A stretch of 28,934 nucleotides of DNA from Thermoplasmata archaeon (GCA_021835185.1 JAKBQO010000003.1:1-28934), one strand, 5' to 3'; counted from the first letter of the stretch, positions 15,245 through 24,302 are shown. Notes: generated from the letters alone by a model not told the origin. Program-made: numbers and translations.

Positions 15245-17839
15245 ATGTCCCTGACTCAAAAAATAAGGAAGAAGCGGATACTGGTGGTAATAATATGGGT
15301 GGTTATACTGCTGCTTATGATCCCGGCAGTTCTCGGCTATTCTGGCTTTTTAACATATTCAACCACAACAAATGTGAGTTCACATGCAGAATCAACAATA
15401 GCAAATAAAATTGTATCTGAAAAGTACCAGCAAAATTCCACGTTGATTGTAGTTATAAACAGCACATACTATCAAAATTTAAGTTCTTCCGATACGGCAA
15501 AATCAATTCTCGCTTTCCAGAGCAGTTTAAATTCCTCAAGTCTCAAATATTTTAGCGGTTCCCAATCCATTTACAGTGCATATATGACCGCTATAAACAA
15601 AGAATTCAATAAATCTAATATCGAAAATATTAGAGATGCCTATTCCGGTATAAATGCCACGTCACATGATATTTTCAGTTTCCCATCAAATTTTTATGCC
15701 CACTGGGAAATTAACTCATTTGCAAACAGCTCTATTTATACAGCGGCTGAATCCTCAGGTTACAATAATTCCAACTCCTACGAACATGACTTCATATCTT
15801 CTATTAATAATACTACAGGGTCTCCATTTGGGAGGGTTAGCTCGGCTATACAGAATTCATATCAGGCAATAAAAACTCCATATACTAATATCGTTTACAG
15901 TACATTTACAATAAATAACTACAGCAATTCTGGTAGTCTTGTTAATGCAACAGCATTCTATCTGTCAGAAAATGGAATTTACATTAACAACTATATGGCC
16001 TCAGCAGCAATACATAGCAATGATCCTGGAAAATACTACCTTTACCATTATGGATTGTTGAATGTTCCTTCTTACCTGAAGAAAGAATATATGGCCGGTG
16101 ATATAGGCATAATAAATGTTATTTTCACTGTTAAGAGTGGAACTGATATAGTCGGTGGCAAAACTGCAGGTGAATTGGCAACACCTGCAGTTGAAAATGT
16201 TGCTGGCAAGGATCTAAACCATGCACTTATAACAGGAAATGGCGCCATTTCATATGAAACATCAAAGGAAACTGCAAAGGCTGGTTTTGCTTTCGGCTTA
16301 ATCTTTATATTTCTTGCTATAGCCATATTTATAACACTTGTATCATGGAAATCTGCTATCCTGGTATTTATGATATCAGGCATTGCACTCCTACTTGGAT
16401 ACACTTCTGAATACCTCTCAGGGCTTCTATTCCACCATGTCAGTTTTATTGTAAACTATACATTGACTGCTGTTATTTTAGGTGTATCTGCGGATTACTT
16501 TGTATTCATAGTTTCAAGGTACCGCGAAAGTTTACGGGCCGGGAAAACTGAGGATGAGGCTTTCGGTGAAGCGGTTAGCAAATCTGGAAAATCTGTAACC
16601 ATAAGCGGTTTAACTGTGGCATTTAGCCTCTTTACATTCTACTTTATTCCGGGTTTCAGGTCATGGGGGACATCACTACTATTTGCTGTAATATTCACAA
16701 TCATACTGGAAACAACATTATTGCCGGCAGCAATGTCGTTCTTTGGAAAGAAATTATTCATGGCTTACGGGATGAAAAAAATAGGAAAAGACGATGTTAA
16801 GAACTCCATCTTCTACAAAATTGCTGGCAGGTCCGTAAGGCATAAAATACTGGTTATAGCAATAATAGGAATTCTAGGTGCATCAGGCATATACGGCTTT
16901 CTGGCTGTCCCAACATCCTATAATTTCAACACAGGCCTCCCTCAGAGCCTTTCTTCTGTTCATGCAGAAACTGAAATAAACAATAACTTCGGCGATTCCC
17001 ATCTATATCCTGTATACGACGTTGTGAACCTCAGCAAAACAACAAATGCCAATTCAACCCTGTTAAGTGATGCAAAGTACCTGTTCAATACCAGCGGTGT
17101 CACATCAGTTTACGGGCCATTTGCCGCAGGCAAGAATGTTACAGACAATAATATTACTTCCTATATAATCAATGGGAAATATGCTGTATTTACAGTATAT
17201 CTGAAGTATAACCCCTATAGTAAAAATGCCATTAACACAGTTACTGAGATGAGGAGCAGCAATAATTTCATAGTTGGCGGGTTGACATCCACCATTATAG
17301 ACGAAAAAAATGCCAATTCAAGGATATATACTGAACTGGAAGTTCTTATTGTTGCCGTGATCGGATTAATTATAGGAATATCGTTTAAATCATGGAAATA
17401 TCCATTTATATCACTCATTGGCGTATTCTTCAGTGTCGCATGGACAACTTCTATACTATACTTTATTTCAACTTATCTATTGCATGAGGCATTGATCTAT
17501 TTAATACCAATAATACTGTTCATCATATTATTCTCGCTCGGCAATGATTACACCGTCTTTATAATATCGAGAATCAGGGAGGAACAGAAAGAAAAGAAAA
17601 ACGATGAAGCAATAAAACACGGAATCGGGTATTCAGGAAAGGTTGTTACATCCCTAGGCCTTATTCTTGCAGTTTCACTCGGTTCATTAAGCATTATACC
17701 TGTGGCTTTTCTTGAAGAACTGGGCATAGCATTTATAATATCACTGCTCATAGACACATTTATTATAAGGAATATTTACTTCCCGGCAATGATATCTATA
17801 CTTTTCAGGGATAAAAATCATAATCATAAACAACCATAA
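15245..17839 (+). CDS. MMPL/RND-superfamily membrane transporter
   Basis: 864 residues in two pseudo-symmetric halves, each with one helix (about 12-36 and 533-555), a large outside loop (about 37-345 and 556-695) and five further helices, giving 12 in all. The proton-relay Asp-Tyr pair of MMPL proteins appears in both halves: D417-Y418 in GVSADYFVFIVSRYRE and D768-Y769 in LGNDYTVFIISRIREE. The first outside loop is rich in Asn, Ser and Thr with many N-x-S/T sequons, as expected for glycosylated surface proteins of acidophilic archaea. MMPL members export lipids or hydrophobic compounds using proton influx, which suits a cell living in acid. Substrate is unknown. The stop overlaps the convergent regulator gene by 35 bases. 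Confidence 0.88.
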   Translation: MSLTQKIRKKRILVVIIWVVILLLMIPAVLGYSGFLTYSTTTNVSSHAESTIANKIVSEKYQQNSTLIVVINSTYYQNLSSSDTAKSILAFQSSLNSSSLKYFSGSQSIYSAYMTAINKEFNKSNIENIRDAYSGINATSHDIFSFPSNFYAHWEINSFANSSIYTAAESSGYNNSNSYEHDFISSINNTTGSPFGRVSSAIQNSYQAIKTPYTNIVYSTFTINNYSNSGSLVNATAFYLSENGIYINNYMASAAIHSNDPGKYYLYHYGLLNVPSYLKKEYMAGDIGIINVIFTVKSGTDIVGGKTAGELATPAVENVAGKDLNHALITGNGAISYETSKETAKAGFAFGLIFIFLAIAIFITLVSWKSAILVFMISGIALLLGYTSEYLSGLLFHHVSFIVNYTLTAVILGVSADYFVFIVSRYRESLRAGKTEDEAFGEAVSKSGKSVTISGLTVAFSLFTFYFIPGFRSWGTSLLFAVIFTIILETTLLPAAMSFFGKKLFMAYGMKKIGKDDVKNSIFYKIAGRSVRHKILVIAIIGILGASGIYGFLAVPTSYNFNTGLPQSLSSVHAETEINNNFGDSHLYPVYDVVNLSKTTNANSTLLSDAKYLFNTSGVTSVYGPFAAGKNVTDNNITSYIINGKYAVFTVYLKYNPYSKNAINTVTEMRSSNNFIVGGLTSTIIDEKNANSRIYTELEVLIVAVIGLIIGISFKSWKYPFISLIGVFFSVAWTTSILYFISTYLLHEALIYLIPIILFIILFSLGNDYTVFIISRIREEQKEKKNDEAIKHGIGYSGKVVTSLGLILAVSLGSLSIIPVAFLEELGIAFIISLLIDTFIIRNIYFPAMISILFRDKNHNHKQP

Positions 17840-18581
17840 CCTCTGCATTTTTATCTTTTTTTCTTATATTATCGATTAATTTTTTGGCGCTTTCCAGTGA
17901 ATCTGTGATTGTAATTGCAAACCCTGAACCGGGGCTATAGGCTATAAGCAGCCTGCTATCTATAATAGAGCTAAATTCTTCTATTGTTGATGAGAATATG
18001 GCAATTAAAACTATATTCACCATCCTTAAATTTATCTTCGGAATGATAGATATTATTCCGTTTTCAAGCATATAATCTATCCTTCTCTTGACTGTGCTAC
18101 TTTTTCTTTCAAGCCTGTCTGCTATATTAACTGCACTTGCAAGCGGATCCTTTGACAATTCATCTAAAATTTCTTTATCCAGTGCTGACAGCTCAAATTT
18201 TTTACCTGAAACAGGGGCTTCATACCTCATAAACGGTTTTCCCAGGTAAGAGCACAGGTTTTCTATCCTATCATTCAGTTCTTCTTCTTTGCCAGAAAGC
18301 CCATATACTGTAATTTTTTCAAGGCACATTATTTTAGCGTTTACCGGTTCTGGATACGGCGCATCATTTTCAAATGCCAGATATACGGATTTCATTCCAA
18401 GTTTTTCATAATTAATACGCAGAAAGTATTTTTCTATAATGCTTTTAAATTTCATATTTTTAAGCCTGTAATATATTACCTGCTCACTCAATTCCAGCTT
18501 TGACCCCAGTTCTGTTAATGTTTGCCTCGGATTCTTAATAATATTTACTAGTATGCTGCTATCCATTTCATCCATATGCAT
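17805..18581 (-). CDS. Tandem Lrp/AsnC-like transcriptional regulator (two HTH-RAM units)
   Basis: 258 residues, about twice a usual Lrp. A first winged HTH (about 3-50: SSILVNIIKNPRQTLTELGS, LSEQVIYYRLKNM) is followed by a short alpha/beta segment (55-118). A second HTH (about 130-180: SALDKEILDELSKDPLASAV, STVKRRIDYMLENGIIS) leads to a RAM-like ligand domain (185-255) with SPGSGFAITITDSLESAK. The protein may therefore act as a built-in dimer. Siroheme decarboxylases (AhbA/B, NirDL) also have Lrp-like folds but I see none of their signatures. A perfect palindrome just upstream of its TATA region is a likely operator. Three nearby start codons (M1, M3, M6) are possible. The convergent partner is the MMPL transporter, a reasonable regulatory target. 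Confidence 0.75.
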   Translation of the reverse strand: MHMDEMDSSILVNIIKNPRQTLTELGSKLELSEQVIYYRLKNMKFKSIIEKYFLRINYEKLGMKSVYLAFENDAPYPEPVNAKIMCLEKITVYGLSGKEEELNDRIENLCSYLGKPFMRYEAPVSGKKFELSALDKEILDELSKDPLASAVNIADRLERKSSTVKRRIDYMLENGIISIIPKINLRMVNIVLIAIFSSTIEEFSSIIDSRLLIAYSPGSGFAITITDSLESAKKLIDNIRKKDKNAEVMVVYDYDFYP

Positions 18582-18597
18582 GTCTTAATACCAGGAT

Positions 18598-18610
18598 GTA
18601 TTATATTATT
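18598..18610 (-). promoter_or_regulatory. TATA region of the tandem Lrp-like regulator gene
   Basis: On the minus strand an AATAATATAATAC stretch is centred about 24 bases before ATG 18581. Confidence 0.45.
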
Positions 18611-18621
18611 TCTATTGATAA

Positions 18622-18639
18622 ATATCCAGAGTTGGATAT
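18622..18639. promoter_or_regulatory. Candidate operator palindrome between the Lrp-like regulator and the ABC1 kinase
   Basis: ATATCCA-GAGT-TGGATAT is a perfect seven-base inverted repeat with a four-base spacer, 18 bases in all. It lies directly upstream of the regulator TATA region. A further ATATCCA half-site occurs at 18681-18687, and GGCAT/ATGCC arms lie at 18640-18644 and 18655-18659. Size and symmetry suit an Lrp-family site, suggesting autoregulation. Confidence 0.5.
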
Positions 18640-18837
18640 GGCATTCCATTTTCCATGCCCTGACACTAAAAAATTAACACATATCCAATGCTGATACAAT
18701 AGTTTTTATCCATTAAAATAGAAGCAATACCCTATTTAGAATAAATATTCAGGTTTATTTCCAGTTGATATGATCAGTTTCCTGCCTGTAATTAAGCATT
18801 GTCGTAAATATTAAAAGGATGTTTAAAATAGGCTCTG

Positions 18838-20364
18838 GTGAATACCGGGCTTAAAGGCATGAACAGGATTGAAATGCGTTATCTGGCAAAGCTGCTTCCT
18901 GTATTTTTAAGATTCAGCTCAGATCGTAAGAAATCTAAAAAGCAGGAAGAATATGATTATAAAATAGAAAACCATGGCCGTGCTGCAGTAAATGCTTTTA
19001 TAGAACTTGGCCCTACATTTATAAAACTGGGGCAGGTACTTTCTGCAAGGCCGGATCTTTTGCCCAAGGAATATTTAAAAGCATTTTCAGACCTCCAGGA
19101 TAAGGTTCCTCCGGACAATTTTGTTTACGCTAAACAGATTATAGAGGAAAATGTTGGGAAAATGGAAACTGTTTTTGAAAGTTTCGATGAAAATGCCATA
19201 TCCGGGGCATCACTGGGGCAGGTATACCGTGCAAAATACAAGGGAAGGGATGCAGCTGTAAAAGTTAACCGGCACAATATAGATAATGTCTTAAAAAGGG
19301 ATCTTATTATAATAAAGAAACTGCTTAATATGTTCAAGCGTTTCATCGATAATTACCTTTACATAAGCATATCTAATGTGCTCTCAGATTTTTCTGCCAG
19401 AATATACGATGAAACAAATTACCTTGTAGAGGCAGAGAATATAAAGCGTATAGGGAATAATATAAAGAAATATGATATCATAATCCCTGAAGTTCTATTC
19501 GCGTCCCGTCAGGTTATAATACTTACATATATTGGTGGCATAAAAGTTACAGATGTAAAAAAACTGAAGGAGAAAGGAATAGACCTGCCAAAACTGGCCC
19601 ATAATCTTGATCTCACATTTATCAGGATGTTATTGAGAAACGATATTTTCCATGCTGACCCCCATCCAGGAAATATAGCTATTTCTGATGATGGAAAGAT
19701 AATACTCTATGATTTCGGCATGGTTGGAAAGCTGGACGATGATACAAGGTTCAAGCTTTTAAAACTATACGATGGCCTCATAAATAAAGACCCGGACACC
19801 ATAATGGACTCACTTTTGCAATTAAACGCCCTATCCCCAGCTGCAAACAGGGGCATAATAAGGAAAGGGATAGAACTCTCAATAGCTAACCTGTCAGGTG
19901 CAAACGTTAATGAAATGGATATCAGGGAATTGCTTGAAATTGCAAACAATGTGATATTCGAATTCCCATTCCACCTTCCAAGGGAACTTGTACTCTATAT
20001 GCGGATGTCATCACTTCTAGAGGGAATATGCAAAACACTTGACCCGAATTTCAAGTTTGTGCTAGTATTGCGTGATATACTTTACAATGAGGGGATGCTT
20101 CAGGAATTATATCTTAAAGAAATGAACGAATTCGCCCAGAAGTCAATAATATCAATAGAAAAGGGGCTTGATGTACTGCCACTGCTCAAACGGGCGCTTG
20201 AGGAGAGAAATGGCGAAACAAATGAAAATAAAAAACTTCCATCAACTGTATTTCTTTCTGCTATTCTTATTGCTATGGTATTATTTTCCAGGAGTCATCC
20301 TGTAATATCATATATTGTTATAATAATAGACATTATCCTTTTTGCATATATTATAAAAAAATAA
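18838..20364 (+). CDS. ABC1/UbiB/AarF atypical protein kinase-like protein
   Basis: 508 residues, the UbiB-family length. FIKLGQVLSARPD (61-73) is the inhibitory KxGQ motif. ASLGQVYRA replaces the glycine-rich loop, K142 in AAVKV is the ATP lysine, and YDETNYLVEAEN is the conserved acid helix. FHADPHPGN (281-289) is the catalytic loop and YDFGMVG (301-307) the DFG-like motif. Two C-terminal membrane helices cover about 466-506. In bacteria and mitochondria the family supports quinone synthesis as an ATPase or small-molecule kinase. In Thermoplasmatales the quinone would be a menaquinone type, so the role here is inferred. The start is uncertain: GTG 18838 (TATA at about 18805-18813) or ATG 18859 (TATA at about 18820-18829). 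It abuts hsp20 tail to tail with no gap. Confidence 0.9.
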   Translation: MNTGLKGMNRIEMRYLAKLLPVFLRFSSDRKKSKKQEEYDYKIENHGRAAVNAFIELGPTFIKLGQVLSARPDLLPKEYLKAFSDLQDKVPPDNFVYAKQIIEENVGKMETVFESFDENAISGASLGQVYRAKYKGRDAAVKVNRHNIDNVLKRDLIIIKKLLNMFKRFIDNYLYISISNVLSDFSARIYDETNYLVEAENIKRIGNNIKKYDIIIPEVLFASRQVIILTYIGGIKVTDVKKLKEKGIDLPKLAHNLDLTFIRMLLRNDIFHADPHPGNIAISDDGKIILYDFGMVGKLDDDTRFKLLKLYDGLINKDPDTIMDSLLQLNALSPAANRGIIRKGIELSIANLSGANVNEMDIRELLEIANNVIFEFPFHLPRELVLYMRMSSLLEGICKTLDPNFKFVLVLRDILYNEGMLQELYLKEMNEFAQKSIISIEKGLDVLPLLKRALEERNGETNENKKLPSTVFLSAILIAMVLFSRSHPVISYIVIIIDIILFAYIIKK

Positions 20365-20745
20365 TTATTCTATTTTAACTGTTTTGACATTTTTTACAGG
20401 TATTTTTAACGATAAAACGCCATCGTTGTATTTTGCTGAAAATTCCTGTTCAGTATCTACTTCCATTGGAAGGGACATCCTTTTGAAGACTTTTTCCGGC
20501 CTCTGGTTCTCAAATACTGTGCCTTCAGGCTTTATTTCTCTCTCTGCTCTGATGACTATAGCATTCTTTTCCAGTGTTACCTTTATATCTTCTCTACTGA
20601 AACCAGGAAGGTCTGCTTCTATTCCTATATATCCATTATCTTCATACATGGTTACTGGCGGATACATAAATGTCATTATTTCCTTGGCCCTGTTGTTTAT
20701 ATTTTTCATAAACTCATCTGAGTAATATTTTAACGGTCTGTACAT
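20365..20745 (-). CDS. Small heat-shock protein, Hsp20/alpha-crystallin family
   Basis: 126 residues. A short N-terminal arm (1-28) precedes the alpha-crystallin domain (about 30-118), with EADLPGFSREDIKVTLEKNA near the start and the hallmark GVLSLKIP (109-116) near the end. The tail is very short (VKTVKIE), with VKI perhaps serving as the I-x-I-like anchor that joins dimers into oligomers. It is an ATP-independent holdase for unfolding proteins in the cytoplasm. The clearest TATA-like element (TAATTTATATTT, about 20752-20763 on the minus strand) is only 7-18 bases before ATG 20745. If that is the true promoter, the internal ATG at 20709 (M13) could be the real start, which would shorten the N-terminal arm. 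Confidence 0.93.
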   Translation of the reverse strand: MYRPLKYYSDEFMKNINNRAKEIMTFMYPPVTMYEDNGYIGIEADLPGFSREDIKVTLEKNAIVIRAEREIKPEGTVFENQRPEKVFKRMSLPMEVDTEQEFSAKYNDGVLSLKIPVKNVKTVKIE

Positions 20746-21169
20746 ATTTCAAATATAAATTAAGAGTACTAAAAGTTTGTGTTAACCAAATTTATTCAAT
20801 TAACATTATCTATTCGATTTAACAAATAAATTTTTTCCCAAACCAGTTTTCAGCACTTAAATATTAGACATGGGCACGTCATATTTATCCTATAATTTAA
20901 TTTATAATCCAGATCAAGTACATCATAAAATGTCTGAATAGTATTAACATCTGGTTCAGACTATTATACCACGGGCATATTAGAAAATTAAAGGGAAATC
21001 ATATCCATTTTGTTCAAGCATAAAGAAGAGCATTGTTTATACATTAATGTTGGAATAAGCATTTTAAAATACTTCTCGCGTAGAATCAAGAAAACAATAA
21101 GAAAATCTATGCCTTCCATGAAAACTTTACTGCGGTATAATATATCCCTGTGTTTCAGCCCATAAGGTT
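20746..21169. other. 424-base non-coding gap between hsp20 and the mutase operon
   Basis: No convincing gene on either strand. The plus strand is open from 20992 to 21165 (57 codons before a TAA) but offers no good start codon or ribosome-binding site and matches nothing I recognise. A perfect seven-base inverted repeat, GTCTGAA (20932-20938) with TTCAGAC (20955-20961), could form a hairpin. The hsp20 side holds its promoter; the other end receives transcripts of the mutase operon. Confidence 0.4.
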
Positions 21170-22114
21170 CTATTTACCTGTTTCGCCGGAATTTTCAGTG
21201 TTTCTTATTTCAGGCCTTTCACCACCTGCTGGCCTACTTTTCAATATATCTTCTGCCATGGTATATGGATCCTCATCAGGCACATTTTTATCATCTTCAA
21301 TACTGTCTATGTACTTTGAATAATCGCTATATATCGTTTCCATAACTGTCATTTTCAACTTTCTGTAATATTTTTCCTTTACATTTTTCTTATCCATTCT
21401 AAGTATGTTATCTATCAGTTCCCCGTAATTTTCACCTGTAATAGAGTTCAGGCCTATGACCGGTGTTGACAGTTTATTGCTCATATTCAATGATTCCCTG
21501 ATATCTTTTATTGCCATATATGACCCTTCCCTGTCAATTTTATTTATGATAAAAATATCCCCAATTTCCATTATGCCTGATTTAATTGCCTGTATTTCAT
21601 CCCCGAGCCCTGGAGCAAGTACCACACATGTTATATCCGCAATATTCATCACATCCACATCTGACTGCCCGGAACCCACAGTTTCCAGTATAATAAATTT
21701 ATTTCCTGCTGCTTCAAGGATTTTGATTATATCCCAGGTATATTCTGAAAGCCCGCCATTAAAAAGCCTGTTGGATGTGCTTCTCATATAGATATTTTTT
21801 TTGCTCAGAGCTGTCTGCATCCTTATTCTATTCCCCAGTATAGATCCTCCTGAGAACGGGCTTGCGGGGTCAATAGCAAGCACTGCAACCTTTCCATGCT
21901 CCGAAAGTTTCGGGGCAAGATTTCCTATCAGTGTGCTTTTTCCAACTCCTGGTGGCCCTGTTATGCCTATTATTTTTGCATTCCCATGCCTGTATATCCT
22001 GCTAATGATCTCTTTCCTTAATTCATATCCAGAATTTTCTATAAGTGATATTGATCTTGCAATGCTCCTGTAATCTCCATGGAGTATGCCATCAGTTAGC
22101 CTTTCAATATTCAT
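21170..22114 (-). CDS. meaB: MeaB/ArgK-type GTPase, methylmalonyl-CoA mutase chaperone
   Basis: 314 residues. A G3E-family GTPase that protects methylmalonyl-CoA mutase and helps load or reset its adenosylcobalamin. The Walker A loop is GPPGVGKST (53-61). D82 in AIDPASPFSGGSILGNRIRM belongs to the MeaB signature. The switch region is E144 in ETVGSGQSDVD, where the usual ETVGVGQSE has a Ser in place of Val. NKID (191-194) gives guanine specificity. The C-terminal 30 residues are polar and may be loosely folded. It is the third gene of the mutase operon: its ATG overlaps the B12-subunit stop by 11 bases and has a GAGGG ribosome-binding site four bases upstream. Confidence 0.93.
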   Translation of the reverse strand: MNIERLTDGILHGDYRSIARSISLIENSGYELRKEIISRIYRHGNAKIIGITGPPGVGKSTLIGNLAPKLSEHGKVAVLAIDPASPFSGGSILGNRIRMQTALSKKNIYMRSTSNRLFNGGLSEYTWDIIKILEAAGNKFIILETVGSGQSDVDVMNIADITCVVLAPGLGDEIQAIKSGIMEIGDIFIINKIDREGSYMAIKDIRESLNMSNKLSTPVIGLNSITGENYGELIDNILRMDKKNVKEKYYRKLKMTVMETIYSDYSKYIDSIEDDKNVPDEDPYTMAEDILKSRPAGGERPEIRNTENSGETGK

Positions 22115-22553
22115 TTTCCCTCAATTTCCTGATTTCCCTTGCACGTTTTTTTATGTGGCTGATGATCTCGCTAAGTGGTGTCCCAGGACCGAAATTTCCG
22201 GTTATGCCCATTTTTTCAAGGGCTGGCTTGTCCTCATCTGGTATTATTCCGCCCCCAACCACTGCTATATCACTCACCCCACGCTTCTTCAAGCTCTCCA
22301 TAACATTCCTGAAGGCTGTCATATGGGCACCATTTAACAGGCTCAATGCAATTACATCTACATCCTCATTAATTGCGGTATCAACTACCTCTTCTGGCGT
22401 TGGCAATAATCCAGCATATATGACATCCATTCCCGCATCCCTGAATGCTTTGGCAAGGACAAATATACCCCTATCATGCCCATCTATAGCAGGTTTAGCC
22501 AGCAGAATCTTTATTGGTGCTTCAGTATATTTTCGGTTCTTTCCATTCTCCAA
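22104..22553 (-). CDS. Methylmalonyl-CoA mutase, B12-binding small subunit
   Basis: 149 residues from the proposed TTG start at 22551-22553. It is the cobalamin half of adenosylcobalamin-dependent methylmalonyl-CoA mutase, which interconverts (R)-methylmalonyl-CoA and succinyl-CoA. DGHDRG (24-29) supplies the axial histidine H26 that replaces dimethylbenzimidazole. The SLL and GGGIIP loops cradle the nucleotide tail. An upstream TTG at 22586 also keeps the frame open, but the 22553 start is preceded by a near-perfect GGGAGG site at 22561-22566 with seven-base spacing. That choice leaves a 32-base overlap with the large-subunit gene. In archaea the two halves are usually separate genes, as here. 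Confidence 0.93.
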   Translation of the reverse strand: MENGKNRKYTEAPIKILLAKPAIDGHDRGIFVLAKAFRDAGMDVIYAGLLPTPEEVVDTAINEDVDVIALSLLNGAHMTAFRNVMESLKKRGVSDIAVVGGGIIPDEDKPALEKMGITGNFGPGTPLSEIISHIKKRAREIRKLRENEY

Positions 22554-24225
22554 ATATATCCCTCCCGATATTTGATATTTCCTCAAGTGTGCAGTAGTTC
22601 CGTACGCAATCCATGATATATGGCATTAGATTTACGCTTTCATCTTCCATGGCATTTTTCAGCTTTTCAAGGGATTCGGCAACCTTTGATTCATCCCTTT
22701 TTGATTTTATATTCTTAAGGCTATTGATCTGCCCGTTTTCAGCTATATCTGTAATTTTTAATGTGTTTATTGGCTTTTCATCCTTATCAACGTACCTGTT
22801 CACGCCAACTATTATGTCATCTTCATTTTCAATTTTCAACTGCTTTTTATATGAAGTGTCAGCGATTTCCTTCTGTATGTATCCTGATTTGACAGCATCG
22901 AGTATGCCGCCCATTTTTTCTATCTCGGAGAAATATTTGTATGCTTCTATCTCCATCTCACAGGTTAACCTTTCAAGATAATATGAACCGCCAAGCGGGT
23001 CAATCACATCTGCTATTCCTGTTTCCTCTGCAATTATCTGCTGTGTTCTCAATGCAACCTTTACCGCATCGTCTGTAGGCAAAGCCCATGCCTCGTCATA
23101 GGAATTTGTATGCAGGCTCTGTGTTCCACCAAGTACTGCAGCCATTGCCTCTATTGTTGTCCTCACTATATTGTTAAGCGGTTGTTGCCAGGTAAGTGTA
23201 TAGCCGGATGTCTGTGTATGGAATTTCAATTCCATGCTTCTGGGATTTTTGGCATGGTATTTTTCTTTCAATACTGTTGCCCAGATTCTTCTGGCTGCCC
23301 TGAATTTTGCTATTTCCTCAAAGAAATTTATCGATGAATTGAAGAAAAATGACATCCTGGGTGCAAAATCGTCAACATTCAGTCCAGCATTCATTCCCAT
23401 CTCTATGTAATAAAATCCATCGGCTAGGGTGAACGCAAGTTCCTGGACAGCACTGGACCCCGCTTCCCTTATATGGTACCCGGAGACACTTATGTAATTC
23501 CATTTTGGCACATGCTCTGTTGAATATGTAAGCATATCCCTTATAAGCCTTAAATGGGCTTCCGGTGGATACATCCACTCTTTCTGGGCTATGTACTCCT
23601 TCAATATATCTGCCTGTACAGTTCCGGCTATCTTCTCCAGCGGAATGCCTTTTTCCTCTGCAAGGACGAAGTACATGGCAGTAAGTATGGCAGCAGGGGC
23701 ATTGATGGTCATTGATGTGCTGACCTTGCTGAGGTCTATGCCATCAAAAATTCGTTCCATGTCATGCAGTGAAGATACATTTACACCGCATTTTCCAACC
23801 TCACCTTCAGCCCTTTTATTATCACAGTCAAATCCATAAAGTGTTGGCATATCAAAGGCAATGCTGAGCCCTGTTTCTCCATTTTCTATAAGATATTTCA
23901 ATCGTTTGTTTGTATCGTCCGGTGTTCCGAAGCCTGAAAACATTCTCATTGTCCAGTTCCTTCCACGGTACATATTCGGATATACGCCTCTTGTAAATGG
24001 ATATTCGCCGGGGTTTCCAAGGATACTGTCAATATTGTCCGGGAGGTCGCCACGTGTATATAGCTCTTTTACCGGCATTGATGATGAATTTGTCCTGATT
24101 TTATCCCTATACCCCGTTTTTTTATTCCACGGTTCCAGTATAGTCTTTTTCCACTCTTCATAGTTTTTATCTTCCTTAAAAGATCCTTTTATTTCTTTAA
24201 TTTTAAGGTCCCAGAAATTTTCCAT
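22522..24225 (-). CDS. Methylmalonyl-CoA mutase, large (catalytic) subunit
   Basis: 567 residues, the size of the stand-alone archaeal alpha subunit without the B12 domain. It is a TIM barrel that binds the CoA ester. RNWTMRMFSGFGTPDD (about 89-104) and GLSIAFDMPTLYGFD belong to the substrate-binding signature. TQTSGYTLTWQQPLNNIVRT, TNSYDEAWALPTDDAVKVAL and IDPLGGSYYLE are the conserved later segments. It is the first gene of the operon large subunit - B12 subunit - MeaB. No methylmalonyl-CoA epimerase gene accompanies them here. It would serve propionyl-CoA from branched amino acids or odd chains, feeding succinyl-CoA into the citric acid cycle. A minus-strand TATA-like AAAATATTAAT lies about 27 bases before ATG 24225. 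Confidence 0.95.
   Translation of the reverse strand: MENFWDLKIKEIKGSFKEDKNYEEWKKTILEPWNKKTGYRDKIRTNSSSMPVKELYTRGDLPDNIDSILGNPGEYPFTRGVYPNMYRGRNWTMRMFSGFGTPDDTNKRLKYLIENGETGLSIAFDMPTLYGFDCDNKRAEGEVGKCGVNVSSLHDMERIFDGIDLSKVSTSMTINAPAAILTAMYFVLAEEKGIPLEKIAGTVQADILKEYIAQKEWMYPPEAHLRLIRDMLTYSTEHVPKWNYISVSGYHIREAGSSAVQELAFTLADGFYYIEMGMNAGLNVDDFAPRMSFFFNSSINFFEEIAKFRAARRIWATVLKEKYHAKNPRSMELKFHTQTSGYTLTWQQPLNNIVRTTIEAMAAVLGGTQSLHTNSYDEAWALPTDDAVKVALRTQQIIAEETGIADVIDPLGGSYYLERLTCEMEIEAYKYFSEIEKMGGILDAVKSGYIQKEIADTSYKKQLKIENEDDIIVGVNRYVDKDEKPINTLKITDIAENGQINSLKNIKSKRDESKVAESLEKLKNAMEDESVNLMPYIMDCVRNYCTLEEISNIGRDIFGEWKEPKIY
22561..22566 (-). promoter_or_regulatory. Shine-Dalgarno deciding the TTG start of the B12 subunit
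   Basis: GGGAGG on the minus strand, complementary to the CCUCC of the 16S rRNA tail, lies seven bases before TTG 22553. It sits inside the large-subunit coding sequence, and the competing upstream TTG at 22586 lacks such a site. Confidence 0.7.
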
Positions 24226-24247
24226 AATAGCCTAATGGCTAAAAGCA

Positions 24248-24258
24248 TTAATATTTTT
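24248..24258 (-). promoter_or_regulatory. TATA box of the methylmalonyl-CoA mutase operon
   Basis: AAAATATTAAT on the minus strand is centred about 27 bases before ATG 24225, in the 77-base gap after the GDPD gene. Confidence 0.5.
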
Positions 24259-24302
24259 CTTATGGGATTTATCCCAACTATTTTAAATATTTTGCCTGGC
24301 AA

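Noticed and set aside
20992..21165. 57-codon open stretch in the hsp20-meaB gap
   Set aside because: No acceptable start codon with promoter or Shine-Dalgarno, and the translation is not recognisable; such a run can occur by chance.
22045..22575. 176-codon plus-strand ORF across the mutase B12 subunit
   Set aside because: It is antisense to a gene with the full cobalamin-binding motif and shows no recognisable protein pattern.
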